Assembly (NCBI GenBank): GCA_020631735.1
Contig: CM036231.1
Coordinates: 1,701,831 to 1,765,830, forward strand
Direction: 5' to 3'
DNA: 64,000 bases
From: Saccharum officinarum
Taxonomy: Eukaryota; Streptophyta; Magnoliopsida; Poales; Poaceae
In this document: piece after piece, positions 33,482 through 44,904 of the stretch
Layout of the letters: each line of letters opens with the position of its first letter
Numbering within the stretch: position 1 is the first letter of the stretch
The notes under the pieces: model-generated
The model's input: only the letters and a program-made list of their open reading frames with translations
What the model was told of the DNA's origin: nothing
The model's database searches: none
Program-made: the position numbers and the translations under genes

Positions 33482-34918
33482 CTAGGCTGGCTGAAGGATC
33501 CCCGCATACAGCATCTGATACACTGGCCGGACCCTCACCGTCAGAACCGTGCTCAGCAATGTGCCCAAGCAAGCCGCGCCGGAGAGGACACAGAATGTGA
33601 GTCTGAAGCAATCAGGGCCATGACATGCAATATCTGACCCTGATGTTGTGGCATGCTGCTTTTCGACTTCGAGATCGTAGACATATCCCGCAAGGGTATT
33701 AAATAGGTATGCGCCTACTGGATTCGCCAATATGATGAAGTTGAATATCTTTCCAAAGTGCTTTAGTCCGAAGAGCTCTGATGAGGTTGAGATTATCACG
33801 GAGAGCAGGACACCATAACATATGCCGAGTAAGGCGACAGAGACGTAAAGTGTGGCAAGCTGACCCAATGCAAAGAGCAGGTATGTAATTATCATCACTA
33901 CTTGGGTGCATATGATCAGAACACTTCGTGGAAGTGTCCTTGACCTGCAAAAGAAGATTGTAAGTTAACCATAGGATGCAATGGCAACAGTTTTGAATCT
34001 CAACAAACTCATGTCTATCACTCACAAACAAGAAAGCTGTTCACCACATTACATGTTTGTACATATGGGATTCAGGATTTTCCTTACCGACCCGTCGCTA
34101 GTTTGTCAGGCTTTCATGTTCTCTATTCACAATTTTTACCCAAGCTATTAACTAACATGAGAGGAGATGCATTAAAAGATAAAACAACCATAGGGCTGCT
34201 ACGGAACTTTTCCTCAGGACAGAAATTCAAAACGACTGCAATGCAGTTTTCTAATAATTCAAAGAGGGGTTAACATGGTTAATAAATTTGGGCAGTTAGG
34301 AGCTATAAAGACACATTGGTTCGCTACCAGATATCTCTCAGTAGTCACTGCCCACTAGGCCAAAAAAATATGAAATTGGTAGAGCTATTAAAGCCAAGAA
34401 TGGCCCATCATATGGAAACAATTATTTCAAAGAGTAAATAGTTGAGAAAATATAAGATATTCTGTTACCTGACAAGATACTCAGAAACAGCACCACCTCC
34501 CAGCCGACCAAAAAAATTGCAGAAACTGAAGACAGAGAGTGAGATGGTTGTGTCGACAGCACCTGCAGCAATTCCTATTTGTGCTAGATTATTAACAACA
34601 GTGATTCCAGATCCAATGCCAACAAAGCATATTGCAAAGAGAAGCCAGAAATCAGCCTTCAGTATTGCTTCACGAAACCTGAAATCTTCTCCCCTTCTTG
34701 GTCTTCTTCTCTTCGGCTTTATAGCACCTTCACCCTCAGCTAAGAGAATATCAATGTCAAAGGAATCATCTTCTTCAAGATTACCAAGGTTTGATTCGGA
34801 GGAAGAAGGCAAAAGTGGTTCTGTGTGATCATTATCAGTTGTTGGAGAGTGTGAATCTGATGGGCGTTTTTTCTTCGGGAATAAAGTCATCTTCAATGGT
34901 ATTGCCAGGGGAGCTTGT

Positions 34919-35066
34919 CCCCATTGTTTATGGAATCTCAGAAAGAGACATCTATTTTCCCTCAAGCTTACACCATAAGATGTATGGCACGTAGACTGCC
35001 CCTTTTGTTTATGGAATCTCAGAAAGAGACATCTAATTTTCCCTCAAGCTTACACCATAAGATGTT
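34919..35066. repeat. Tandem duplication, 81-bp period
   Basis: TTTATGGAATCTCAGAAAGA through CTCAAGCTTACACCATAAGA occurs at 34926-34981 and again 81 bp later. It lies immediately beside the second MFS exon block, where the missing exon should adjoin. Confidence 0.85.
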
Positions 35067-35245
35067 TAACCATTTTTTGGGTAATAATGGAGAATAAATC
35101 CCAGCGTCAGGATAATAATCCATTTATTATGTTTACTTGCACAGCGCAAAAGTGCCAAAAAAAAAAGCGACCACTGCACAAAACAATGCCTTCCACGGAA
35201 ACCTTACGCATCAACAGAGTAACTCAACTTCCGTTTCACGACCTA

Positions 35246-35486
35246 GCCCTTGTTTAGATTGAAGAAAATTTCAACCCGATGAATAGTACCACTTTCGTCT
35301 TATTTGGCAAATATTGTCCAATCATGGACCAACTAGGCTCAAAAGATTCATCTCGTGATTTCCAACTAAATTATGTAATTAGTTATTTTTTTACCTACAT
35401 TTAATACTCCATGCAAGCGGTTAAAAATTGATGTGATGGAGAGAGAGTGAAAAAACTTGGAACTTTGAGGCAAACTAAACAAGGCG
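35246..35486. mobile_element. Tourist-like MITE in the MFS intron
   Basis: GCCCTTGTTTAGATTG to CAAACTAAACAAGGCG, flanked by CTA at 35243-35245 and 35487-35489. It is closely similar to the pair at 29039-29520. Confidence 0.8.
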
Positions 35487-36031
35487 CTACTGGATCTTAA
35501 AAATCGATCAGCAATGTCTTTCGCAAAGAAAAAAAATCGATCAGGGTAAATTGATGAGAAGTAGCAAAACGAAGAGCGATAGTGGCGGTCGGCAGCTCAC
35601 CAGCCAGTAGGGCAGCGCGGGCGCGACGCCGGAGACGAGGAGCCACGCGGTGCCGTACCCGAGCAGGCACGCGCCGGCGCCGATGAGGAGGAGCAGCGCG
35701 GGGTGGAGCCGGTTGCAGAGCACCCCCGGGAGCAGGCCGAAGTTCTCGCCGACGTCGCAGGCGACCCCGAGCAGAGCGAGGCGGCTCTGGTCGGCGCCGA
35801 GGGAGACCTTGAGCGCGTGCGAGTAGAGCGCGAACGTGGAGCTGGCGCCGCCCGCCACCTGCACCCACGCCGCCGCCCCAGCCCCAGCCACGGCGGCCGG
35901 CTCCCCGCCTTCACCGACGCCGGCCCCCGCATCGATCTCGCTCGCCGAGGGGAGCACCGGAGCAGCGTGCGCGATGTACAGCGGAGGCCTGGAGAGGGGG
36001 ACTGCGGTCGGGATCGCGGGTCGGTGAGGGC

Positions 36032-36039
36032 TTTTTATG
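36032..36039 (-). promoter_or_regulatory. Putative TATA box of the MFS gene
   Basis: The complement reads CATAAAAAG, about 80 bp upstream of the first coding block. It implies a short 5' leader that contains no in-frame ATG. Confidence 0.4.
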
Positions 36040-36328
36040 GGGGTTTGCGCTTGCGCAGTACGGCTGTCCGCGGGCGCCGCGCCGGACGGTGGCCGGTGAG
36101 CTTGGAACCTTGGGAGCTGGGCTTCGCTTGGAGTCGGGGTTTGCCGGTTTGGGTTGGTGGGGACGGTGTGCGCACGGACGCGTGGGTGGAGGAGGGCCGG
36201 AGCCCGGAGGTGGGAAGAAAAGCGGGGAAAGTGGATGTAAACAACAGACAGGGTCGCAAACCATCGCGATTTCGATGGCGACGGCCGACGGGTCGGCGTG
36301 TGGCCGAGATCTCAGGGCTTTGCTTGCG

Positions 36329-36574
36329 AGGCTGTGTTTAGTCGAGGAAAATGGGGTGAAAAGTTACTGTAGCACTTTTCGTTGTTATTTGGTAAAATTT
36401 GTCCAACCATGGATTAATTAGACTTAAAAGATTCGTCTCGAACTTTACAGACAAACTATGCAATTAGTTATTTTTTTTACCTATATTTAATGCTCCATGC
36501 ATGTGTTTAAAGATTCGATGTGATGGGTGAAAGAGGAAATATTTTGGGATTGCATGGGAAGTAAACAGGGCCCG
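36329..36574. mobile_element. Tourist-like MITE
   Basis: Contains GCTGTGTTTAGTCG at the left, the AAAAGATTCGTCTCGAAC core and AAGTAAACAGGGCCC at the right. The target duplication is not clear. Confidence 0.6.
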
Positions 36575-37837
36575 AATTGCGATGTGATCGCGGCAGATTT
36601 TCGCTGGGCCGCGCCGGCGCAGTGGACTGGACCATGGATTATTAACTAGCGTGATGGGCCCGTGCACTGACGTGCGCGTGGGCTCGCAAGTTTTCAAGGA
36701 AAAGTTCCATTTGATCTCAATCAATTAGTAACTATTAAAAAGTCTTGTCTTTTTCAATTGTAAAAATGAAATTTTAGACTCCTTGATTTTTCAAACTGTC
36801 CAGTTTCCCTTCCTGAACGATCTTGAAAACGTTTTTGCTGATATGACCTCACGTCAACCACAATAGAATTGGATTTTCGTGATAGCTCCGTGAGTAAATT
36901 AGACTATATAAAAATATTGAAATGATTTTTCAAAAAACTATCCAAATATTTTGTATTCCTAGAATTTCTTTAGATGAGTTCTAAAAAACATACTATTTTT
37001 GTAGTGTTTTGATAAAGTCTAATTGTTCACTTGAGTTATCGCGAAAGTTCGATTTCGAGGTGAGACTAATGGGATGCCACGTAGAACGGCTAACATGGTA
37101 CCACCTACCACATCAGCCAAAACCATTTAAAAAAATTCTCAGCAAGGTAAATCAGATGGTTTCAAGAGTTTGACGAGTCTAAAAATGTAGTTTTCTAGTT
37201 GAGAGAGGCAAATCAGACTTTCAGAATAGACGAGGACGCCAGATGGAACATATACTAAGGAGATGGGCTAGCAGGAATGTCAATAGGGCCCGATCCTCGA
37301 TCCCCCATGAGAATTCACCTAGTAGGGGACCAGGCTTGTTCTCCCCCATTGGGATTTAAACAGGGAAAAGACATCCCGGCTGGGTTGGCGGGGATAGGGA
37401 TGGTTCTCTATCCCCCGTCCCCAATCTCCACACCGTTTATCATATATGCACTTATATGTCACTGGAATTTATGATGTAATTGTTGTTTAGTGTTCAGTTT
37501 TATGTGTATTGTGCTTGAGTATTAACGATAGACTATATGTGTACATTGCAGCGCATCAATTGTACACATGTGCTAAAAAATACTTACTTTTATATTAAAT
37601 TAGAAAGTATCGATGCTGGGATGGGAATCCCCATGGGCATCATTCCCCCGGGAATAGGGATGGGGACCAAATCCGCGGCCCTCACGAGCTTTTGTGGAAC
37701 CAATGATTCTTTTCCCGCTAGGAAGAGAATAGGAAGTCATTCCCGACAAGAAATTCCTCATTGCCATCTGGGGCTGTGGTCAACCGGCATGCTACAACTA
37801 CTTTCGCAAGACTACAAATAGTTTTAGCAGTTGGTCC
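36575..37837. other. Intergenic DNA, no gene seen
   Basis: Mostly AT-rich. At 37277-37440 and 37616-37680 there are GGGGATAGGGATGG / ATCCCC-type words in both orientations that may be the ends of a degenerate DNA transposon; this was not resolved. Confidence 0.35.
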
Positions 37838-38105
37838 TTGGAGCATATCCGAGAGTCTTTCTAAAACTCACTTTCTAAATCATCATTTGGAGAGTCATTC
37901 GTATAAAAACCGCTCTCTATATCTTTCCATTCTCCAACAATTTCTCTATATCATATTTGCACTCTAGAGAGCCATTCCCGTTTTCTATTTTTGGCTAGCA
38001 AGAAAATATAACCAAATAGATAAGTTGTTGGTGAGCATTATTTCACCAAAATCTCTATTCCTAATCACTAGAAAGGATATAGAGAGTCTCTTGGAGTTGC
38101 TCTAA
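37838..38105. mobile_element. MITE with TTGGAGCA..CTCCAA-type termini
   Basis: The left end TTGGAGCATATCCGAGAGTC pairs imperfectly with the complement of the right end (TTAGAGCAACTCCAAGAGAC). The AT-rich interior has no coding capacity. The superfamily is not assigned. Confidence 0.6.
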
Positions 38106-38329
38106 CTTTAGACTACTTATTTAGAGCTTTAGCTCTAAAGTTTAGAGCTCTAAATTAAGTTTGGAGGTGGAAACCAAACATCTTAGAGATGATTTTTTCC
38201 TGATACTAGCTATACTTACAAAATGATTTGGCTATAATGTCTTGGAGATGCTCTTATGTACCGTGCGCAGTATTTATAGCTTCCACGCACACACCTCTGG
38301 AACACTAGTCTTTAGTTCAAAAAAACCCA

Positions 38330-39060
38330 CATCAGCCCTCTTCCCCAACTCTGACACCCTCGCCCCCCGCCGCCGGCCACTGCCCCGCCATAGGCGCTAG
38401 GGTTCGCCGGAGCTCCGGCGAACCCTAGCGCCCGCGGTGACCGCTCTCTTCCCCTCCCCCCCACGACCACCATCTTCTCCAACTCCGGTGAGCTCACTGC
38501 TGCCATCTTCTCCAGCTCCGGCGAGCCTCCCCCGACCGCCGCTTCCGCCGTCAGCTCCCCTAAACCGCTCGCCAACCATCCCCACCGCATGGCCTACCTA
38601 CCTCCCCCGGCCGGCCATTCTATACCCACCAGAGTTGGAGAAGAAAGGGATTAGTTCGCCAGAACCCTAACGCGGAGGAGGAGGAGGAGGAGCAAGACGA
38701 GAAGACCTACCTTGCCGGATCCGCTATGGCCAAGGCCAAATCCGCCATGGTCGAGGCTGGATCCGCCATGCCTGGGGCCGGATCCACCATGGCCGGTGAG
38801 CTCGGCGCAGGTGGCGGTGTGGCCATGGCGCGGGTGGCGGTGGTGGGGCGCGGGTGCCGATGCCGCCGGGAGGAGCTCGCCGGTCGTCGTCGCCAGTCCT
38901 GGTGAGAGAGAGAGAGAGAGAGTGCGGGGAGAGGAAGGTCGCCGTCGTAGGTCCCGGTGTGTGTGTGAGAGAGAGAGCACTGGGGAGAGGAAAGGGTGTG
39001 CGGGCGTTAGAGGAATAGAATGCGCGTTTGTTTGTTAGCATTTTCGAATCTTGTATTATA
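38330..39060. other. GC-rich block, function unknown
   Basis: A TATA-like TATTTATAG near 38272 precedes a GC-rich stretch with a 40-bp palindrome, four roughly 21-bp GGATCCGCCATGG-type repeats (38715-38800) and GA runs (38902-38921). Both strands have open frames, but they are low-complexity (Pro/Ser or Gly-rich) and match no family I recognise. It could be a 5' exon or a captured fragment. Confidence 0.4.
38393..38432. repeat. Perfect 40-bp palindrome
   Basis: GGCGCTAGGGTTCGCCGGAG is followed directly by its exact complement, with no spacer; the centre is AGCT at 38411-38414. Confidence 0.92.
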
Positions 39061-39603
39061 AGATTCAGGAACGATCAAACAAAAGCAGGCATCGACATCA
39101 GCTAGTGCTCATGCTGTTCGTCTTGTCAACTGCAAATTTCAGAAAGAAAATATATATGTTAGCAGCCAGCGCGATTACATACAATACAGGCTTCAAGCAC
39201 ACGGAGCAATGAGCCTGTGGTTAAGACTCCAAGCAATTTGGTTCAGTGCGTCTGCACGGGGCAGCACGAGCACGCGCGCGGCGACGTAGGACAACTTCCA
39301 GTCCCGCTGCCCTCCACGCGCGCGGAGGCGGTGCCGCAAACAAGGAGCGACGACGTGGCTGAGCGATGGCCGCGATCGAGTTTGCAAAGAGGCGCCGGGG
39401 ACGCCGCCGCGATCGAGTTTGCACGGCGTGGATTGGGGACGGGCTCCTTGGCGCTGCTTGTCCGTTCCGTCTGCACCGCCGCAGCACCTGCCGCTTGCGT
39501 CGCCATGCACGCTCGGTGGTATCTACATCTCTGGTTGGAACGAACTCTAACGTGGCATTACAGGATATGTTTCCATGGCGTCGGTACAACCATTATTTAC
39601 GAG

Positions 39604-39701
39604 AAAATATTTCCTAGAGTAGCTAATTCTATGTAGAGAGAGAGAGAGAATATTTCCTAGAGTAGCTAATTCTATGTAGAGAGAGAGAGAGAGAGAGAGA
39701 G
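39604..39701. repeat. Tandem duplication with GA microsatellite
   Basis: The unit AATATTTCCTAGAGTAGC..CTATGTAGAGAG occurs twice, each copy ending in a (GA)n run, the second run longer. Confidence 0.8.
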
Positions 39702-41256
39702 CTTACAAGGGAGCAGTTACAACTACCTTCATGTTTCCTAACATTATATTGGCTAATGGCAAAAACAAATCATCTTAGGAGCCGCAGTCGTCAGCTCTCC
39801 ATGTCATAGATTATAGCCTGTTTTGGGATGTAGACACAGGGTCTATTTTGTTGCCTACGATATCTTTTTTTTTTGAAACGGTCGGCAGGAGCTCTACCTA
39901 ACTTGTATTATCGATATAGAAGGGAACAAGCACTGTACAAACACAATAAAAAAAGGCTCCAAAACTAAACTAAACCTCAAACAAGGGAGGTAGGAATGAT
40001 CTCACAAAGTTTTTTTTGGCTCCTGCTGCACACGCTAGTCTAGCGTTATCCTGTATTTTAGATTTAAGCAATAGAGTTGTTTATCTATCTTTAGTACCTA
40101 CAAAGATTGTTATGTAAGCTCGCATAATACTTGATCGTATAAGGATATACCATTCTATATCTTACTAAAAGAGTAAGCAAGGTGGGACTAAGAGAAAGCC
40201 GTAAAGAGTTATGTAAATTTCCACAATGACTACTATAGGCCTATTCGGCTCGCTTTTTTCAGCGCTATCGCTGCTGATTTTCACTGTAGTACAATGTTTT
40301 GTGTCTCAAGCTAGCAGCACCTCAAACGGCTAGCTTTAAGTGGAAACGAACATGTCGACATAAAGGTGGGTCCAAATATAGAATAAAAGAATTGCACCTT
40401 CCCTATACTCCTTACGCAAATCTCACGGCCAAGGCTGAGGTGAAAAAACAAAAATTGCTTACTGCCGGGTAGGAAGCTTGTTGCCGGATGAAAGAATCTT
40501 TTGCTCTTGCCGACTTTCACGATGCTTCTTGTCCACTGTAAGCCCTACTATATATCCCGTGTTTTTTTCTCGAATACGTAAGAACATTGTGTACGATGTA
40601 CATTAAGAAGAAAGCAGGTTTATGTTACAAGTGGCCTTATCCGGCCCGGCGCTGAACTGAAGGCTATATGTTTACAAGAACAACGAACAGCCGAGGTCTA
40701 TGAGCCTGCGCTACCCGGGGTTCGGTGAGGCCAAGCTCGACAAACTTGCCGCTCCTGCCTGAATCCAGCGCTCGCCCTACTATCCCATGTTATTATTTAC
40801 CGCTTTTTACCGTGTTATGTTATTATTTACTGCTTTTTACCGTGTTGCGGGTGCTCCAAATTAAAAGATGTTTTGTTTTTTTTTCTAAATACGTAATTTT
40901 TACTATACACTTAGTTATACACTATGTCTAGATACATAATAAAATTAGTTTATATATCTAGAAAAACCAAAACATTTTATAATTTTGGATGGAGAAAGTA
41001 ACACATGTTTTTACAAAAGCCGACGAGGCACATAAAAATAAGGGAATTACTCCTCCTCGGTCGCCTAATATTTTGCCTTCCGTCAGTCACCCACCCCCGA
41101 CCGCGCCCGCACCTACGCCCAGCGCACTGTTCATCTTCCTTACTGCGACACCCGCGCCCTCGAGGAGGAGGGTGCGGCCTCGAGGAAGATGGTTGAGGAG
41201 GAAGAAGAGTGGCAGAGGTATGACTGTTGAACCATAAGATCAGGATCATCCTCGCA
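39702..41256. other. Intergenic DNA, no gene seen
   Basis: Poly-T tracts followed by GGCAGGAGCTCTACC (39868-39895) and CTCGAATACGTAAG (40569-40582) resemble 3' ends of grass LINEs in the antisense direction, but no RT or endonuclease coding is present. Nothing else is supported. Confidence 0.35.
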
Positions 41257-41270
41257 TGATGGATAAGCAC

Positions 41271-41542
41271 GCAGGCGAGCGTTAGCTCGGGTGGTAGCGT
41301 AGTTCTAGGTTGGGAGTTCGACTCCCCACCTCGGTACAGTTTTGCGCGTTGTAAAAGAAATCCCTTCATCTGTCCCCACGCCAAAGCACAGATATAAGGT
41401 CCAGCTCAGTCTCACATGGGCTGCGGTGCCGCTGTGTATGGGTGGAGCGGGGTTCGGGGTTTTTCTCGACCTACATGAGAAGGATTTCTTCTTAAGCACA
41501 ATGTTTGGGGGCTGTCATACCCCATGGGACGTGTTTTTTTCC
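41271..41542 (+). mobile_element. tRNA-derived SINE, 272 bp
   Basis: TGATGGATAAGCAC flanks the element at 41257-41270 and 41543-41556 (14-bp target duplication). Near the 5' end are an A box (TTAGCTCGGGTGGTAGCG, about 41282) and a B box (GGAGTTCGACTCC, about 41312). The 3' end is a short T-rich tail, as in grass SINEs. The tRNA-like part lacks an acceptor stem, so it is not a tRNA gene. Confidence 0.85.
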
Positions 41543-41850
41543 TGATGGATAAGCACACCTTCATGCACCTGCTATGGAGATAGACCCTAAAAATATTTTT
41601 TTCATACTTCCTTCATCTCTTCTAGAATATTACTTCTACCAGAACATAGATGTGTGACTTAATCTGAGCAACCAAATGTAACCTTACAAAACACAGCTTG
41701 TTTACGCTGGACAATCAAATACTAACACGTTAACGTCGGCTGTCTTAGGTTTTGCCGTATATCTTGGCATGTAGCCCAACTATATATAGGGTAATCCTAT
41801 ATATATAGCTTGAAAAGTCAAAACACTATTTGATCGATACCGAAGGGATT

Positions 41851-41934
41851 GGATAGGTACTAAGGGTATACTTAGGCCCCGTTTGGCATGAAGCGGATAG
41901 GTACTAAGGGTATACTTAGGCCCCGTTTGGCATG
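41851..41934. repeat. Tandem duplication, 44-bp period
   Basis: GGATAGGTACTAAGGGTATA..GGCCCCGTTTGGCATG occurs twice in direct succession. The second copy contains the left terminus of the element at 41919. Confidence 0.85.
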
Positions 41935-44763
41935 GCTCCGCTTCAGTAGCGAAGCCTTTTTTTTTTTTTGCTTCGGCTCCACGAACCGCTCTCGTGAGGG
42001 AGCCGGAGTCGTTTTTATAGACTGTTTGGTAAACCGGCTTCTCACATTGATAGAAAGAACAAAAAGACTAAAATGTCCCTTTTCTTTTTTCCATAGTTCA
42101 TATTCCTATTCTTCTCGTACCTGCTATATTCACTACACCACAACATCAAGATTAGAGATGGATGATCTGACGCTAAAAGCGGATACAGGGACGGACGATC
42201 TGACGCTAAAAACTTATAGCGTCAGACTTTTACAGACGTTATAAGTCCTGACGCTAAAAATTTTTAGCGTCAAACAAGACTTTTAGCGTCAAACAGTCCG
42301 TTGCCCTGAATATATATAGCGTCAGACGGTCCGTTACCAATTTTTAGCGACAGATGCTCTGTTACTAAGCATATAGTGACAGATCATCCAACAGTCCATG
42401 TATTTATAGCGTCAGATTGTTCAACATGACAATATAAATACACCCAAAAAAAATAAATACAATTAGAAAACATTTAGCACATATCATACCTAGATTCAAG
42501 CTTAATGTCCATCACATAAAGATATAGAAACACATACATCACATCATGGAGGTCAATACATATATAACATACAACTTGTCTTGCACACCGTTTGAATCAT
42601 CCAACAAAGTCAGGCACCAAAAGATTACATGAATGCACTCGCAGCAAGCAATACTAGTATTTTGTGTTAAACATACTAAGGTTTGTGCACACAATCATTT
42701 CTACGAACTCAAAAATCAAAAGCAATGGCTTGCCAACACTAGAGCACATCCACCAGGTCATGTGGAGAACCACTTTCCAGAGACTCAAGTCAAAGACTGC
42801 TCAACACTTCCTGAAAAATATAACAACCATGTATTAGGCAAGTGGAGAAAAATATGTGAAGCTGTTGTGGAGTATGAGTTTGTAATCAGCCAAGTGTAGA
42901 CATCCATTTTCCAGATTACATGTTTTTTCTCCTACTGTATGGTCCCTGCAGAGTTAGGCATCAGCAAGCGTGCTGTCGTTGTCAGGTTGCTAAGTTGGGC
43001 GCTAGAGTAATTTGGATGGATCTAACAGTAATGTATTGAGCTTGTTGGTTGATTTATTTATATGCATTGCATGCACAACCCAATTGGAATAATGGAACTT
43101 TAGATGGTTTGTAACCGTGCATGCGAGATTCTTCTAAAATGCGTGCACATTCCAAAATCAAAATGAAACATCTGTGGTTCAGTTCTGTAATACCAAGGTT
43201 GCATTTTTGGGAGAGGCAATAGAGGGATTCAGAAGAGTTGTGCAACATGCAATGAGATTTCACAAGGAGCATATATGAGTTAAAAAAAAGTAACGTTTCT
43301 TTTACTGCCTAATAAGATACTAAGATCTACTCATAGCATTTAATTGGCTCGTTCTTGTAATATATAGTGATAGATCAGCAAAGTGTAGACATCAGCTTAG
43401 CTGTTTGCTTGCCTTAGTTCAGTACAGTAGCAGCAGTAATAGAGTTAAGTTTCAGATTTATTGGCTAATTTGGATAAATTTTGTACTCTACTTTCTCTCA
43501 GCGATGATTTACACTTGGCAAATGAGTGCTGAATTTAGTCACTTGGCAAATGAGTACTCTACCTTCTTCAGTTAAAACAGCTACTTAAAACAAAATTCTC
43601 TCGGTAGCAGCTTAAAACAGTAAAGGATAGTCCAATATGAAGCAAAATGACAGGTACAATTAAACTATGATAAAGCTAAGTAACAACGGCACAATTAAAA
43701 GAAAGTTACAAATATTCTAAAATGTACAGGTTAGTTGTACCGAGCAGCACCACCCAAACTTCCCAAACTTTAAATCGAGTAACTGAACGTCTGTACAGAA
43801 TAGTAGGCAACTCAACTTCAAACTCATCAGAAATATCACATACCTTAAATTGAGTGATTGAATAATGTAGGGACGCAGCTGCAGCTCTGCTACTCCTATT
43901 CCTGCTGGCAGCAGCATACAAGCTCTAAGCTGCATGCATTGGGCTGCCAATCATGCATTGGGAACCTGCTAGTACCAAAAGAGATGAATAGATAATTATT
44001 TTCCAAGCTACAATGGAGTCACTTGTTTATTGTGTCATGCAACTAGTTAAACAGCATGCTAGCCTACCAAATCTTATCTACCCAAATAAATATTCAATGT
44101 TGCTTTCAGCTAATACTTTACAACTTTCATGCATAGAACTTGGTACTGCAGCTTTCATATACATATATGGAATGATCATTAATGTGCAGCTGTTAACTTT
44201 TTTTTGAGGGAACAGCAGGGGAGGCCCCTACCTAAATTTTTTCATCAAACTTTCCTGTACATATGCAGCTGTTAAATTTCAACTGAAAATTTTAGAAGCA
44301 GCTATAAAAAAGGTTGACTACAAGCTGCATGAAAAAATGCTTGTAGGACAATGGCACTAATCTTAGTATGCAGAGTCATATTTAATGCACGATTGCAAGG
44401 GCCAATTCAGTGTGCACATTATCATCCCACAAATATAGGAAGTACATTAGCCCTTTGCAAGCACAGAACGACCTTTTAGTTTAGTAATTCTGAAAAAAGC
44501 TTACCATGTGAACTGCTGGTAGTGCTTTAAGATAATGCAAGCAAAAGACATATCAGAGCACAACTTCCCAACTCTTCTACATAAAAAAACAGTCAACTAC
44601 AATTGCTTGAGACGATGAGGATGGGCCACGAGAACAGATCCGGCACCCTGATCCAGCAACAATGACACGTCATTCTCCAACTTATCTAGTAGCAGTTGAA
44701 TAGCTTATTGGAACTACTTACCTAGTAGCAGTAGTAGCAGTTCGTTTGCAGTGAAAAGCTTAT

Positions 44764-44892
44764 TGTAGAGAAACACCGCACACCCTAATCAGGGGGGGTG
44801 ACCTTCATTATATAGCCTGAAAGGCTAGGGTTACAATATACAAGGCCCATGGGCCGTACGTCCAATATGGACTGTTACAATACATTCTAACA
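44764..44892 (-). repeat. 3' LTR of the copia element
   Basis: 129 bp. On the minus strand it starts TGTTAGAATG and ends TTTCTCTACA. Same sequence as 49644-49772. Confidence 0.92.
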
Positions 44893-44904
44893 CCCTCCCT
44901 CAGT

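Larger units (their letters stand above)
33482..35957 (-). pseudogene. Nodulin-like / major facilitator superfamily transporter gene, apparently incomplete
   Basis: Three exon blocks: 35957-35601 (N-terminal nodulin-like segment with WVQVAGGASSTFALYSHALK and GENFGLLPGVL, donor GTGAGC), about 34913-34469 (APLAIPLKMTLF, an acidic loop, FWLLFAICFVGIGSGITVVN, donor GTAACA) and 33944-33482 (RSRTLPRSVLII, membrane helices, stop). Blocks two and three join in frame (LVRSRT). Three things are wrong with block one. The codon at the expected start is GTG, with no in-frame ATG before the putative TATA box. The roughly 170 residues that normally follow LPYWL in this membrane-transporter family are absent. 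Direct splicing to block two is out of frame. The join would give about 420 residues against the 550-600 expected. A missing exon or an assembly loss is likely. Confidence 0.75.

Noticed and set aside
35597..35932. ATG-initiated frame overlapping the first MFS exon block
   Set aside because: It is out of frame with the conserved nodulin-like sequence and gives an Arg/Ser-rich product without membrane helices.
39193..39640. Overlapping frames on both strands in a GC-rich patch
   Set aside because: No recognised domain, Arg/Ala-rich composition on both strands, and an internal GCGATCGAGTTTGCA duplication. No coding evidence.
41271..41340. tRNA gene
   Set aside because: A and B boxes are present, but there is no acceptor stem pairing, and the segment is the head of a SINE with its own target duplications.
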